Of a stretch of DNA of 46,932 nucleotides, positions 7,601-20,000 are shown one piece after another. The number at the start of each line of letters is the position of its first letter. Positions within the stretch are counted from its first letter, which is position 1. The DNA is taken from the IMG/VR virus record IMGVR_UViG_3300025543_000049, positions 1 to 46,932 of that record; one strand, written 5' to 3'. The notes under the pieces were generated by a model, which saw only the letters and a list, made by a program, of their open reading frames with translations, did no database searches and was not told where the DNA came from. The position numbers and the translations under genes were made by a program. The stretch is from a virus.

Positions 7601-10600
7601 ATGGCAAAAACTACTAGACAAACCGCAGTATTTGGAGTTGAAGATTGGAAACGAATCTATCAAACTTACCGCGAAGCTGACTTCCAAAGCTATGACTTTG
7701 AAACTCTCCGCAAGAGCTTTGTTGATTATGTACGATTGTACTATCCAGAAACATTCAATGACTACATTGAATCATCAGAATTTATTGCCATACTAGATGT
7801 AATGGCATTTATGGGCCAGTCATTGGCCTTCCGTACAGATTTAAACACTCGCGAAAATTATTTAGACACTGCTGAACGTCGTGACAGCGTGGTCAAACTT
7901 GCAAACTTGGTAGGTTACACCCCCAAGCGCAACACCGAAGCCAACGGATATCTCAAAGTATTTTCAATACAAACAACAGAAAATGTCATTGACTACAACG
8001 GCATCAACTTGGCCAACATTACTGTTAACTGGGCCGACCCCACAAACTTTGACTGGCAAGAACAATTCAATGCCATTATAAATTCTGCACTAGTAAACAC
8101 TCAGCGTGTTGGCCGCCCTGGTAATAGAACAACAATTCAAGGTATTCGCACAGATGAATACACAGTCAACTTGGTACCAGGATTCCTGCCTGTGATTCCA
8201 TTTAGTGCAGTGGTTGATGGTGTCAACATGCCGTTCGAAGCTGTGAGTGCCACTGCCACCGGATTACCTGCAGGTGTAGAGTATGTTTACGAACCAAGCC
8301 CACAGCCCAACGGACAGTTTGGCATGCTGTTCCGAAACGACCAATTGGGTTTTGCGTCTGCTGACACTGGTTTCTTCTTTTATTTCAAACAGGGCGTATT
8401 ACAGAATCAAGATTTTAATTTGCCTGAGCGCATTGCCAACCGCGCAGTCAACGTCAACATTGAAGGTGTAAACAACACAGATCGCTGGTTGTATCAGTTG
8501 GACAACGTTGGGAATATTGCCCGCGAATGGGATTATGTCGAAAGCGTTTACACTGCCGCGGTTGAACAACAAGAAAACCTGCGTCCTATATATTCAGTTG
8601 CCAGTAGAGCAAATGATCAAATTACATTGAACTTTGGCGACGGCGTTTTTTCCGAAATTCCTGTGGGATTTTTCCGTTCTTATGTTCGTTCATCAAATGG
8701 ATTGCAGTATATTATCAATCCAGAAGAAATGCAAAATGTGATTTTAAGTATCAGTTATGTTAGCCGCACTGGCCAATTAGAAACACTGACAGTTACTTGT
8801 GGCATCACAGCACCAGTGAGCAATGCACTTGCTCGTGAAACGATCGACGAAATCAAGCAACGTGCCCCGGCTCGTTACTATACGCAAAACCGTATGGTCA
8901 ACGGCGAAGACTACAACAACTTTCCGTTTACTGCCTACAATTCAATTATCAAATCCAAAGCACTCAACCGTGCATCAATTGGTACAAGTCGCTATCTTGA
9001 CTTGGTTGACAACACCGGCAAGTACAGTTCTACCAATACATTTGGCAGCGACGGTGCGTTGTACGAATCAAACGAATTGCCAACATTTTTGTTTAGCTGG
9101 TTAACAACCAATGACATCAGTGATGTGCTTTCTAATCGAGTCGAGCCGTTGATAGCAACAGAAGCTGCCAAGCAATTTTATTATGCAAATTTTCCAAGAC
9201 CATCATTAACTGCGTTGGCAGTCAGTTGGAATCAAAGTACAACATTGGCCAATGAGACAACTGGTTATTTTAAAAATACCGCCGGGAATCCTGTGCCAGT
9301 GGGCACATATTCCAGCAACAATATGCAATATGTGCAAATTGGCAGTTTGATTAAATTTAGATCCCCAACTGGTTATTACTTTGATGCCAACAATAGATTG
9401 GTATTGGGCACACCCACAAGAGCAGACGAAAAATTGACTATTTGGGCTTCTGCTACTGCGGTATATCTTGATGGAACCAATCAAGGCCGAGGCAACTTCA
9501 CCAATGGTCTAGGTCCAGTTGTGCTCAACAACTATGTTCCAACAAATGCACAATGTGTTGAAGTTATTCCTTTGTTTGTAACTGATTTAGGAACAACTGT
9601 TAAACAAAATGCACGGTCACAGATTGAACTATACCGCAATTTTGGTCTAGGTTACAATAACTTAACCAACACCTGGTATGTGATCACTGCATCAAATCTT
9701 GCAGTCAATGCTGCCTGGAGTCAGGATTATGCACAAGACACGTCAGGTGCCAACCTTGATGCAAGTTGGGTTGTACAGTTTGTCACAGATGGCGAGTCGT
9801 ACACAGTAACAACACGAGCACTCAACTACTACTTTGGCAGCGTTCTCGAAACACGATTTTTCTTCTACGGCGACGAGCAAGTGTACGACAGTCGCACAGG
9901 AACAGTTATTCGTGATTTTGTAAGAGTGTTGAAAACAAATAGCCGCCCTGATTCAAACTTGCCACTCGACAGCGATGTTACAATGCGTATTATTGCACAA
10001 CCAGTGCTGTCAGACGGCTATGTTGATGACTATCAGGTATTGGTATCGTGGCAAGACAAAGATGCCGATGGCGTTCCTGATAATCCAGATTTCTTTGACG
10101 AAATTGTTGCTCCAGATGTGGCTGCAACTACCAAATTGGTATTCTTCCAAAAGATTGTGGACTTTGATAATCTTGAGCGTTATGTTTTGGTTGCATCAGG
10201 AATTGTCAATGACCAGTATGCTACATTAGATGATATCACATTAGAAAAAGCTCAATACGTTGTTGGACAAGTTTTCTATGCGTACACAGACAAGTTATTT
10301 TATATTTTAAGTTTGACCGCATCTGGAACAACTGCATTGGTAGCAACAACAGAATATCAAACTCGTGTTGGTCGACAAGATTTATACTTTCAGTATCGTC
10401 ACAACAGTGCATTGACCAATCGCATTGATCCTGGCTCAACAAACATCATTGATTTGTATGTGGTAACGCAAGACTATTATACTTCTTATAGAAATTATAT
10501 TCAAGACTCTACCAACACAGTGGCAGAGCCAATACCCCCCACAATTGATCAGCTAAGTACAGAGTATGCAGGATTACAAAATTATAAAATGATCTCGGAC

Positions 10601-11014
10601 AACATGATTGTGAATCCTGTGAAGTTTAAACCATTGTTCGGTGCCAAAGCAGCCGAACAATTACGAGCAACTATCAAAGTTATTCGTGCTAGTAATTCAA
10701 CTGCATCTATCAGTGAAATTAAAAGCACTGTGGTAGCCAACTTAGATGCGTATTTTGCAATTGAAAATTGGGACTTTGGTGATGTATTTTACTTTTCAGA
10801 ACTTTCAGCATACTTGCACCAACAAATGGGTGACATTGTGAGTTCTGTTGTATTGGTTCCGCTAAACCCACAAAAGAGTTTTGGTGATCTATACGAAATT
10901 AGATCAGCACCTAACGAGATATTTGTCAACGCTGCCACAGTGGTCGACATTCAAGTTATCGAAGCATTAACAAGTACTAACCTTAGAACTGCCCCAGGCA
11001 GCGGAGTAATTTAA
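7601..11014 (+). CDS. 6: Baseplate wedge protein gp6
   Basis: 1137 residues; T4 gp6 is about 660, so this is an enlarged version. The N-terminal 120 residues match the gp6 signature of marine T4-like phages closely: YPETFNDYIESSEFIAILDV, MAFMGQSLAFRTDLNTRENY and DTAERRDSVVKLANLVGYTP. Gp6 forms the inner ring that joins neighbouring wedges. Residues about 330-450 contain the later conserved core (ITLNFGDGVFSEIPVGFFRS, then ARETIDEIKQRAPARYYTQN). The extra length appears as beta-rich insertions in the C-terminal half. It follows the late promoter at 7574, and its stop overlaps the ATG of the giant gene (TAATG). Confidence 0.9.
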   Translation: MAKTTRQTAVFGVEDWKRIYQTYREADFQSYDFETLRKSFVDYVRLYYPETFNDYIESSEFIAILDVMAFMGQSLAFRTDLNTRENYLDTAERRDSVVKLANLVGYTPKRNTEANGYLKVFSIQTTENVIDYNGINLANITVNWADPTNFDWQEQFNAIINSALVNTQRVGRPGNRTTIQGIRTDEYTVNLVPGFLPVIPFSAVVDGVNMPFEAVSATATGLPAGVEYVYEPSPQPNGQFGMLFRNDQLGFASADTGFFFYFKQGVLQNQDFNLPERIANRAVNVNIEGVNNTDRWLYQLDNVGNIAREWDYVESVYTAAVEQQENLRPIYSVASRANDQITLNFGDGVFSEIPVGFFRSYVRSSNGLQYIINPEEMQNVILSISYVSRTGQLETLTVTCGITAPVSNALARETIDEIKQRAPARYYTQNRMVNGEDYNNFPFTAYNSIIKSKALNRASIGTSRYLDLVDNTGKYSSTNTFGSDGALYESNELPTFLFSWLTTNDISDVLSNRVEPLIATEAAKQFYYANFPRPSLTALAVSWNQSTTLANETTGYFKNTAGNPVPVGTYSSNNMQYVQIGSLIKFRSPTGYYFDANNRLVLGTPTRADEKLTIWASATAVYLDGTNQGRGNFTNGLGPVVLNNYVPTNAQCVEVIPLFVTDLGTTVKQNARSQIELYRNFGLGYNNLTNTWYVITASNLAVNAAWSQDYAQDTSGANLDASWVVQFVTDGESYTVTTRALNYYFGSVLETRFFFYGDEQVYDSRTGTVIRDFVRVLKTNSRPDSNLPLDSDVTMRIIAQPVLSDGYVDDYQVLVSWQDKDADGVPDNPDFFDEIVAPDVAATTKLVFFQKIVDFDNLERYVLVASGIVNDQYATLDDITLEKAQYVVGQVFYAYTDKLFYILSLTASGTTALVATTEYQTRVGRQDLYFQYRHNSALTNRIDPGSTNIIDLYVVTQDYYTSYRNYIQDSTNTVAEPIPPTIDQLSTEYAGLQNYKMISDNMIVNPVKFKPLFGAKAAEQLRATIKVIRASNSTASISEIKSTVVANLDAYFAIENWDFGDVFYFSELSAYLHQQMGDIVSSVVLVPLNPQKSFGDLYEIRSAPNEIFVNAATVVDIQVIEALTSTNLRTAPGSGVI

Positions 11015-14000
11015 TGGCAAAAGTGAGAACGGTAGATTTCTTACCTGAAATATTTCAAACATCTACAAACAAGCAGTTTTTGGCTGCTACATTAGATCAA
11101 CTGGTTCAAGAACCAAAATTTAAAAAGACACAAGGTTTTGTTGGCCGTCGTGTTGGCCCGGGCGTTGACGCCAGCAGTCAATATGTAGTCGAGCCAACAA
11201 CTGACCGCCGAAACTATCAGTTAGAACCTGGTGTTGTTATGTTGAAGACTGATAGTGACACAGTCGAAGATGCCATTACATATCCTGGCATCAGTGATGC
11301 GCTGGCCACTCAAGGGGCGTTTACTGACAACAGCGATCGACTTTACACCAGTCAGTATTATACATGGAATCCACAAGTTGACTTTGACAAGTTTGTAAAC
11401 TTTAGTCAATATTATTGGTTACCAGCAGGGCCGTCATCTGTTGACGTAGGCGCCACTGCTATTCCACTAACAGCCAATTATACAGTTACACGAGCAAATG
11501 GCGTATACACTTTTTCTAACTACACCACAAACAATCCGGCCATTACTCTTGTTCGAGGCGGCAACTACACATTTAATGTAGCACAAAACAATAAAGAATC
11601 GGTAAATTTTCGTGTCACGTCAACTGGCATATCTGCATACGTAATTGACTATGTGCCAAATCCGGCATTGACACTGATTCGTGGCAACACTTATGTCTTC
11701 AACTTAAACCTTGATGTAGCATCGCCTTTTTGGATTAAATCTGCTCCTAGTCAAGGCACAGGCGATCAATACAACACAGGCGTAAGTCGCAACGGATCAC
11801 AAACTGGAAATATTACATTTACTGTTCCACAGGACGCACCAGATAATTTGTACTATGCCAGCGAAACGCAATTCAACATGCAAGGAACATTTGCAATTGT
11901 AGACGGCACACCTGGTACAGGACCCGGCTTTTGGATTCAAGCAGAACCTGGTGTCACTGGAACTCTTCCGTATGCACCCAACATCAGCAGTAGAGACGTG
12001 TTGGGTGTATCTAACAACGGTGAAGATCTTGGCACAGTCACATTTGATGTTCCATCGGCAACCGCACAAAGTTTTTATTATTCACTACCTAGCATCGGAT
12101 CAGTTGATTTAATAACTAATTTAAAATTTGAACAAATTAATAATCAATTTTTAACTGAGTTTTTGACACAAAATCCAAGTGGCATCGATGGCATTACCAA
12201 TTTAGATGGCCGCACAGTTGCATTTATTAATAATGCCGATCCTGACCAAGGCGGGTGGGATGTTACTACACAATTTGATCCGTTGATCAACACAGGCGGC
12301 GGCGTTGCCGGAGCCGGTTCTTTTGACAGCATTCCGTTTGCACAAGCAACGCCGTTGACTCAGGCACAACGTTACAGTGTATGGAGAATTGAATATGTTA
12401 CCACAACAGACGGCCAACAATACATTAGATTGAACAGCGTATTGTCTGTTGATAATTTGAACAAATTTAACATATTGTTTGGAACTGAATACTCAAATAC
12501 CGAATGGTATAAAAATGCCAACGGTGTGTTTGAACAGATTCCTTTGCTGACAGCAATTAAAGATGTTTTATATTACCAGGACGGCACTGACCCAGAAATA
12601 TTTGGACAGATACGAGTAATTGACCAAGATCAGGCTGCTACAATTTTTATCAGCGACATCATTGGACAACCTGCATATACCAGTCCGACCGGAGTAAAGT
12701 TTACCAATGGTCTTAAAGTGCAATTCCGCGGAACAACATTTCCTGCCAGTTACGAAAATCAAGAATACTATGTCGAAGGTGTAGGAACTGCAATTAAATT
12801 ATTACCAGTTGCTGATTTTATTACTCCCGAAACATATACACAAAGTGCAAGTGTTCCGTACGACAGCATTGGGTACGACGTTGGAAATTATGATGCCACA
12901 GACAATGCTCCGCTGGTTCCTGACTATTTGACAATTAATCGTGCCAGTCCTGATTTAAATGCGTGGACACGCTCTAACCGTTGGTTCCACGTTGATGTTA
13001 TCAATGCCAGTGCCGCATATAACAATACTGTAGCAGTGCTGAACAATGAATTCAGAGCCAAGCGCCCAATTTTAGAATTCAATGCTGGCACAAAATTATT
13101 TGGATTCGGTACACAAGGCAAACAGCCAGTTAATATTGTTGATTTTAATTCAACCGACGCATTTAGCAATATCAACGGCTCAATTGGGTACAGCACCGAC
13201 GGGTATACACTTATCACCGGCAGCCGCATTATTTTTGCCAATGACTCAGACTTACAAGTTCGTAACAAAATATACGAAGTGACATTTATTGAGCCCGACA
13301 CAGTTGATCCATTGATTAACCAACCTATTATAAATTTAACACCTGCGTATGATTCTACTGTACTTGTTAATCAAACTGTAGTTGCACTAAGCGGAATAAC
13401 TCAACAAGGGTTGAGTTATTACTTTGACGGTGTCAATTGGATACTGGCGCAAGAAAAGACTTCTGCCAATCAGGCACCTTTGTTTGATGTGTTTGATTCT
13501 GCTGGTGTAAGTCTCAGCAATCAAACATCATACCCCAGTAGTACTTTTGTTGGCAGTAAGTTATTCAGCTATGCAACAGGCACAGGAACAGCAGACCCTG
13601 TATTAGAATTTCCAATTCGTTACCTGAGTCTTGCCAACATCGGCGACATTGTGTTTGATAACAATTTATATACTGATACATTTAATTATGTAACCGGTAC
13701 CACTGGCGTTGTTGGCAATGTCAGTGATGGTTTTGTGTATCAATATGCTGATCGTGTTTTATATGCACGCAAAATTGGATGGGAAGTTGCTGTCACACCT
13801 AGTCAAATACGACAACAGTTCCAGTTTGTTTATGACGGACGCTCTTTACAATTAGACATTGTTGTTCCTGAAAACAATGTAGTCCCTGCAATTTTGTTGT
13901 ATGTGGCCAATGAGTTTGTGTTGCCCCAAGATTACACAGTCACAAGAAACGCAGCCACAACTGTGATTACGCTGAGTAAAATTTATGTTCCTGACTCTGT

Positions 14001-17000
14001 AATTGAAGTGCAGGTGTTAAGTGGCCAAGTTAGCAAAACGGGATTTTATGAAGTTCCTGTTAACTTGGAAAATAACCCGTTCAACGCAAACAGTCCTTCG
14101 TTCACACTTGGCACAGTCAGAACACATTACGAAAGTATTGCAGAAAATCTAATAAATTTCTCTGGCAGCATCAACGGCTCTAACAATACCCGAGACTTGG
14201 GCAATATCAGCCGGTATGGCACAACAATATTGCAACAAAGTTCTCCAATGACGCTGGCTGGCTTCTTTATGAGAGAACCCGAGTATAATATCTTTAAGTC
14301 ATTAGAGTTCAACGATAGAGAATACAATAAATTCAAGAATAGAATGTTAGAAAATTCTATTCTAAGTGAATGGGGCACATATACAACAAGTCAGATTCTT
14401 GATTCTATCATCACTGACATGAGTTTGGGCAAATCAAATGTAAACAGCTTTTTCTACAGCGACATGATTCCGAGTGGAAGTGTGTATACAGAAGTTGACC
14501 ATACTGTAACTCCAATTACTACTGGTGTGTTTGATACTGTTCAAACATACACATTTACATCTGCCAACTTCTTGGGTTTGTTGGTTTATCTAAACGGCAA
14601 TTTATTAACATTGAACCACGATTATACAGTGGCCACAGATGGACCACGTATTGACGTATCTGCAACATTGGCCGTTGGTGACATTGTCACCATCCGTGAG
14701 TACACCACAACCACTGGCAGTTTTGTTCCCAATACTCCCACCAAGTTAGGTTTATATCCAGCATTTAAACCTGAAATGTTCCTGGACACAAACTATGTCA
14801 ATCCCACAATGGTCATCCGCGGCCATGACGGCAGTATCACCGCTGCCTTTGGCGACATGCGCGACGATGTACTGTTAGAATTCGAACGTAGAATTTTTAA
14901 CAACTTAAAAACACAAGGCAATCCTGTGCCGCTTGTTGCCGAAGATGTAATTCCCGGCTACTTCCGTACAACCGATTACACTGCTGCCGAAATTACAAAC
15001 ATACTTGGTGAAAGTTTCTTGACCTGGGTTGGCCAAAACAAAATAGATTATAAAACTCAACAATACATCAGTAGTAACGAGTTTACATACAATTACAGCC
15101 AGGCCGGAGACAAACAAAAGAATCAACCGTTGCTTGGTGCATGGCGTGGAATTTACAGAGACTTTTACGATACATTAACTCCTGCTACCACACCATGGGA
15201 AATGGTTGGATTTAGTCAACAGCCCACCTGGTGGACCGGCCGTTACGGCCCTGTGCCTTACACAAGTGATAACTTGGTGCTTTGGGATGATATGCAAGCA
15301 GGATATGTCGCCGACCCTGCAGGACCTTATGTACTTGAAAAATACAAACGTCCAAACTTGTCAACATATTTTATTCCTTCTGGATCAGAAGGTGCATTGT
15401 TGTCACCACTACAAAGTGTAGTTGGGTCTTATGATCCTAATGCTTTCCGTAAGAGTTGGGTAGTCGGGGATGGCGGACCTGCCGAAGCTGCGTGGTGGAC
15501 AAGCAGTAGCTATCCATTTGCTGTTATGCGTTTACTAGCGTTAACACGCCCCGCAGAATTTTTCAGCTTGTTTGCCGACCGCGATCTTTACAAATACAAT
15601 GCCGAACTTGAGCAATATCTATACAACGGACGTTATAGATTAGATGCCAATGGCGTTCAAGTGTATGGCGGACATGTGTCTGCTGCTACCAATGGAACTA
15701 TTACGCCTGTTAGCAAAGCAAGTTACATTAACTGGATTGTAGATTACAATCAACAGTTGGGCATCAACTCAACTAATGCATTAGAGGATGCATTGGCAAG
15801 TCTTGATGTTCGCTTGTGCTGGAGAACAGCCAGCTTTACAGACAAACAATACCTCAAAGTATACACAGAGCGTTCTAGCCCTGATAGTCAGAACTCAAGT
15901 TTACTATTGCCAGACGAAAGCTACAATTTATTATTGTACAAAAATGTACCGTTTAGTTCTGTAGCGTACAGTGCTGTTATTGTGCAAGCAGTTGAGAATG
16001 GATATGCTGTTCTTGGATACAGCACCACTGACCCGTATTTTAATATTTTGGCCAGTCGCACCAATGGTCAATTACAAACAGTTGCATCAGGCGGCAGCAG
16101 TGTTCGTGTACCAAAACAATACACAACAGATGTTGTGCAAGTGCCATACGGGTTTGTATTCACAAATCAATCGTCAATGGTTGACTTTTTGTTGAGTTAC
16201 GGTCAATACTTGACCACCCAAGGATTAATATTTGGCGAAGACAGAGAAAACGGATATCCGCTTGATTGGCAACAAATGGCCAGAGAATTTTTATATTGGG
16301 CCAACCAAGGATGGGGTGTCAATAGCTTAATTAATTTAAACCCGGCAGCGACACAGTTGATTGCTGAACAACCAGGTGCGGTCATTGACAATGTCATGAT
16401 GCAAAACATTGAAAATATAATGTTGGATCAAAACCGCCAGCCGTTTGATGCTAGAAATTTAATTATTGAACGTTTAGAAAATAGATTCAGTGTAACCAGC
16501 ACCGACGGCCGAGCAATTGCGTATGCTAACTTGCGCTATACAAGTTACGAAAATCTTGTAATTCTCGACAACGTTAGTATTTTTAACGACTTGATATATA
16601 ACCCAACAACTGCTGCAAGACAAAGTCGTATCAACGTTGTAGCAATGACCACCACCGAGTGGGAAGGAACATTAAATGCACAAGGATTTATTCTTAACCA
16701 AGACAACGTGCAGAGTTGGATACCAAATCGCAAGTACGCCAAAGGCGAAATTGTAAATTTTAAAAACAACTACTGGTCTGCGCAAACAATCGTGCAACCC
16801 AAAAGAGAGTTTGCGTATTCTGATTGGATCAAGAGTGACTATACCAAAATACAAAAAGGATTGTTGCCCAACATTGCCAACAAAGCAGATCAATTGGCCA
16901 ACAGTTACGATACACAAACAGCTAACTTAGAGGGCGACAATGATTTGTTAAGTTATGGATTGATCGGATTCCAGCCACGAGACTATATGGTTGCGTTGAA

Positions 17001-20000
17001 TCTTGACGACACAAGCCAAGTTAATTTATATCAACAATTTATTGGAACCAAAGGCACAACGCTTGCTACTGAAATATTTACAGGTGCAAACCTTGGCAAG
17101 GAAGTTGCCGATTATCAAATTTACGAAAACTGGGCTATCCGTCGTGGAACGTATGGCGCCAACGCAAACCGTAGCTACTTTGAGTTGCAACTAAACGAAT
17201 CATTTTTACAGAGTGATCCTTCGACAATCCAAGTTATCAATGTTGGCGAAACAAGTGTAGCAAATCAGACTGTGTTCTTGAATGATGTATGGAGTCAAAG
17301 CTATAAATTAACATCGCCAAATATCCTCCCTACAACAACGTCCACGGTTACAGATACAGCCTTGCCAAGTGCAGGCTATGTAAACATTGACGATGTTGAC
17401 ATCACAGTATTTTCATTAGATGACCCAAGCACTATTGCAGCCGAGCTTGACAATGTCGGTGACGGCACACGTATTTGGGTAGCCAAAACAAACAGCTTTG
17501 ACTGGAATGTATATCGTGCAACACAAACACCAGGAAAAATTAATCGGGTAAGTGATAACCTTGACGGAACAAGTGTAGTTACATTCTCGGCAGTACACAA
17601 TCTGAATCGAGGCGATTTGTTGATTGTTCGCTTCTTCAACGAATCATTTAATGGTGTATACCGCGTGTTAACAACACCCAAGCCAACTACATTAACAGTG
17701 GCATATGCTTTCCCTAACGGTGGTCAAACCACTGCAACTGGATCTGGTTTAGCATTTTATCTTGACACAATGCGTGTATCGCAAGCAAGTGATATTGGCT
17801 CGTTATCATACGCCAATGACTTGGTGCCGGGCGCATTGGCCTGGGTTGACAACAACGGCGCCGGGTTATGGGAAGTATTAGAAAAACAAGATGTATTTGG
17901 CGATAGCCAGTCTTTATCACAATCTATACCTGTAGAAAATACCAGTTACGGCACAAGCGTTGCACAAACGTACAACAATCTTGGCGCATTGATTGGGGCA
18001 CCTGCTTATTTCAACGATTCAACTGGTACAGCAACAGGCGCAATATATCCTTATCAACGTGGCACAACAGGAACATACATAGAAGATAATTTATTGTTCT
18101 TGACTGCACCCGGAACATTGGGTTACGGAAACGATATTGATTTTGGCAATCAAACATGGGCAGTAGCAGGAGCAAGTCTCAGTGCCAGTGGTGTTGGATA
18201 TGCATCAATTATTAATAGAAGCGAGTCAGGTGTTTTTACACAGCCTCAGTTGCTAGTTGCACCAGACTATGCTGCCAGTGCAGGAAGTTTTGGTACGTCA
18301 GTTGCAATAAGCAAAGACGAACGTATTGTTTATGTCGGTGCACCTGCTGAAAATGCAGTTTATGCATACGGGCGTGTTGATTCGTCATTGCAGTCAGTTA
18401 CGTACACAGCAAATGGGGTAACACAACAATTCACATACGCAGACGATATTATTATTGATTATACGCAGCCAGGACAATTGGTAGTTGTTGTCAACAACAC
18501 TGCACAAACAGAAGGTATTGATTACACAGTAGGCGCAAGTGCAGTGCTGTTTACTACTGCTCCTGATTCTGGATTAACAATTGTAATTGCACGTCGAGAC
18601 TCGGTTCAACTTGACAATCAAGTTTACTACGGCGTAACACAAGATTCTACGTCTGGTTCCGGTTCACAAGCAACATTTACAGTTGACCGCACCCGCGGAA
18701 CATATGTTGTATCATTGACTGCTCCTGGATTAAGTTATGCACCCGGCGACACTCTCACAATCAATGCTGCCACCATCGGCGGTGGCACATCCCCGGCCAA
18801 TGATTTGGTTATCACAGTCGATACTGTGACTGTTGGTGGCATTGTGACATTTACACCTGCCGGGTCTGGTGTCAACAACACAACTAACTTTGATTTAGCA
18901 GAGTATTTGTATACTGCAACAACTACCAACTCGTTCACATTAACAGTTGACGGCGAAGTACAGCGTCCTTACATCGATTATACATTTACTGGCACAACAG
19001 TCACATTCGAAGCTGGTTCAAATCCAAGTCCTAGCGCCATCATTATGGCATCTGCCAACACATATTTTAAATACGTTGATAAAATTGACGGCCCGGCCGG
19101 CAGTGCTAACTTTGGTTATAGTGTTGCTGCATCAACTGATGGACGTCAAGTTGTAATTGGTGCGCCGACCACCACTGTCAGTACGTTAGAATCAGGCAGC
19201 ACATATGTTTACGATCGTAGCGTATTAAGATATCAAATTGGCACAAACGAAACTGCCACAACAACTTTTGCATTGCCATCAGGATGGATAACACCTGTTA
19301 GTGTATTAATCAATAACGTATTCTTGACCAATGCCGAACAATACATCAACGGTGGGTTTAATGTAGTTGGCAATGATGTTGTTTTGACCAGTGCTGTTAC
19401 ATTGGCAGTTGGCGACATTGTTGAAATTGAAAGCAACATATTCAATCAATTACAACAAATTGTAACTACATCAGACTGGGATACGCTAAATCAAACAGCA
19501 GACAACACGCCAATTTACCAAGCACAACTTGGGTGGGATGTAGATTTATGTCCGCAAAATTGTAGCGTATACTCTGGTGCTCCGCAAAACGTCAACAATG
19601 ACGCTGGCGCAGTACAGCGTAACGTTAACCAAGCTCGTGTATACGGAATAATTTCATCACCGATTGCAAACCCAGTATTGACAGCAGGTGATACAATCCG
19701 TGTTAACAATTACGAAGTTGCTGTACCAGCAATTCCTAACAATACTGTGGCTGGACTAGTTTCGGCAATTACTGCTTTGAACAACGGAATTGGTATTCCA
19801 AACGTTACAGCTTCTGTAAGCGACGATTTGTACTTTACTGCCAACGGTCTTACAAAAACATACGACATTGGCGTAACATATTCACAATATGACAGTTATA
19901 CGCCAGTTGTATATGCTGGCACTGTGTTGCAAACATTAAATGTCAACTACACATACAACAACAGCACTGGCATTGTTACATTTGCTAGCGTACCAGCCGA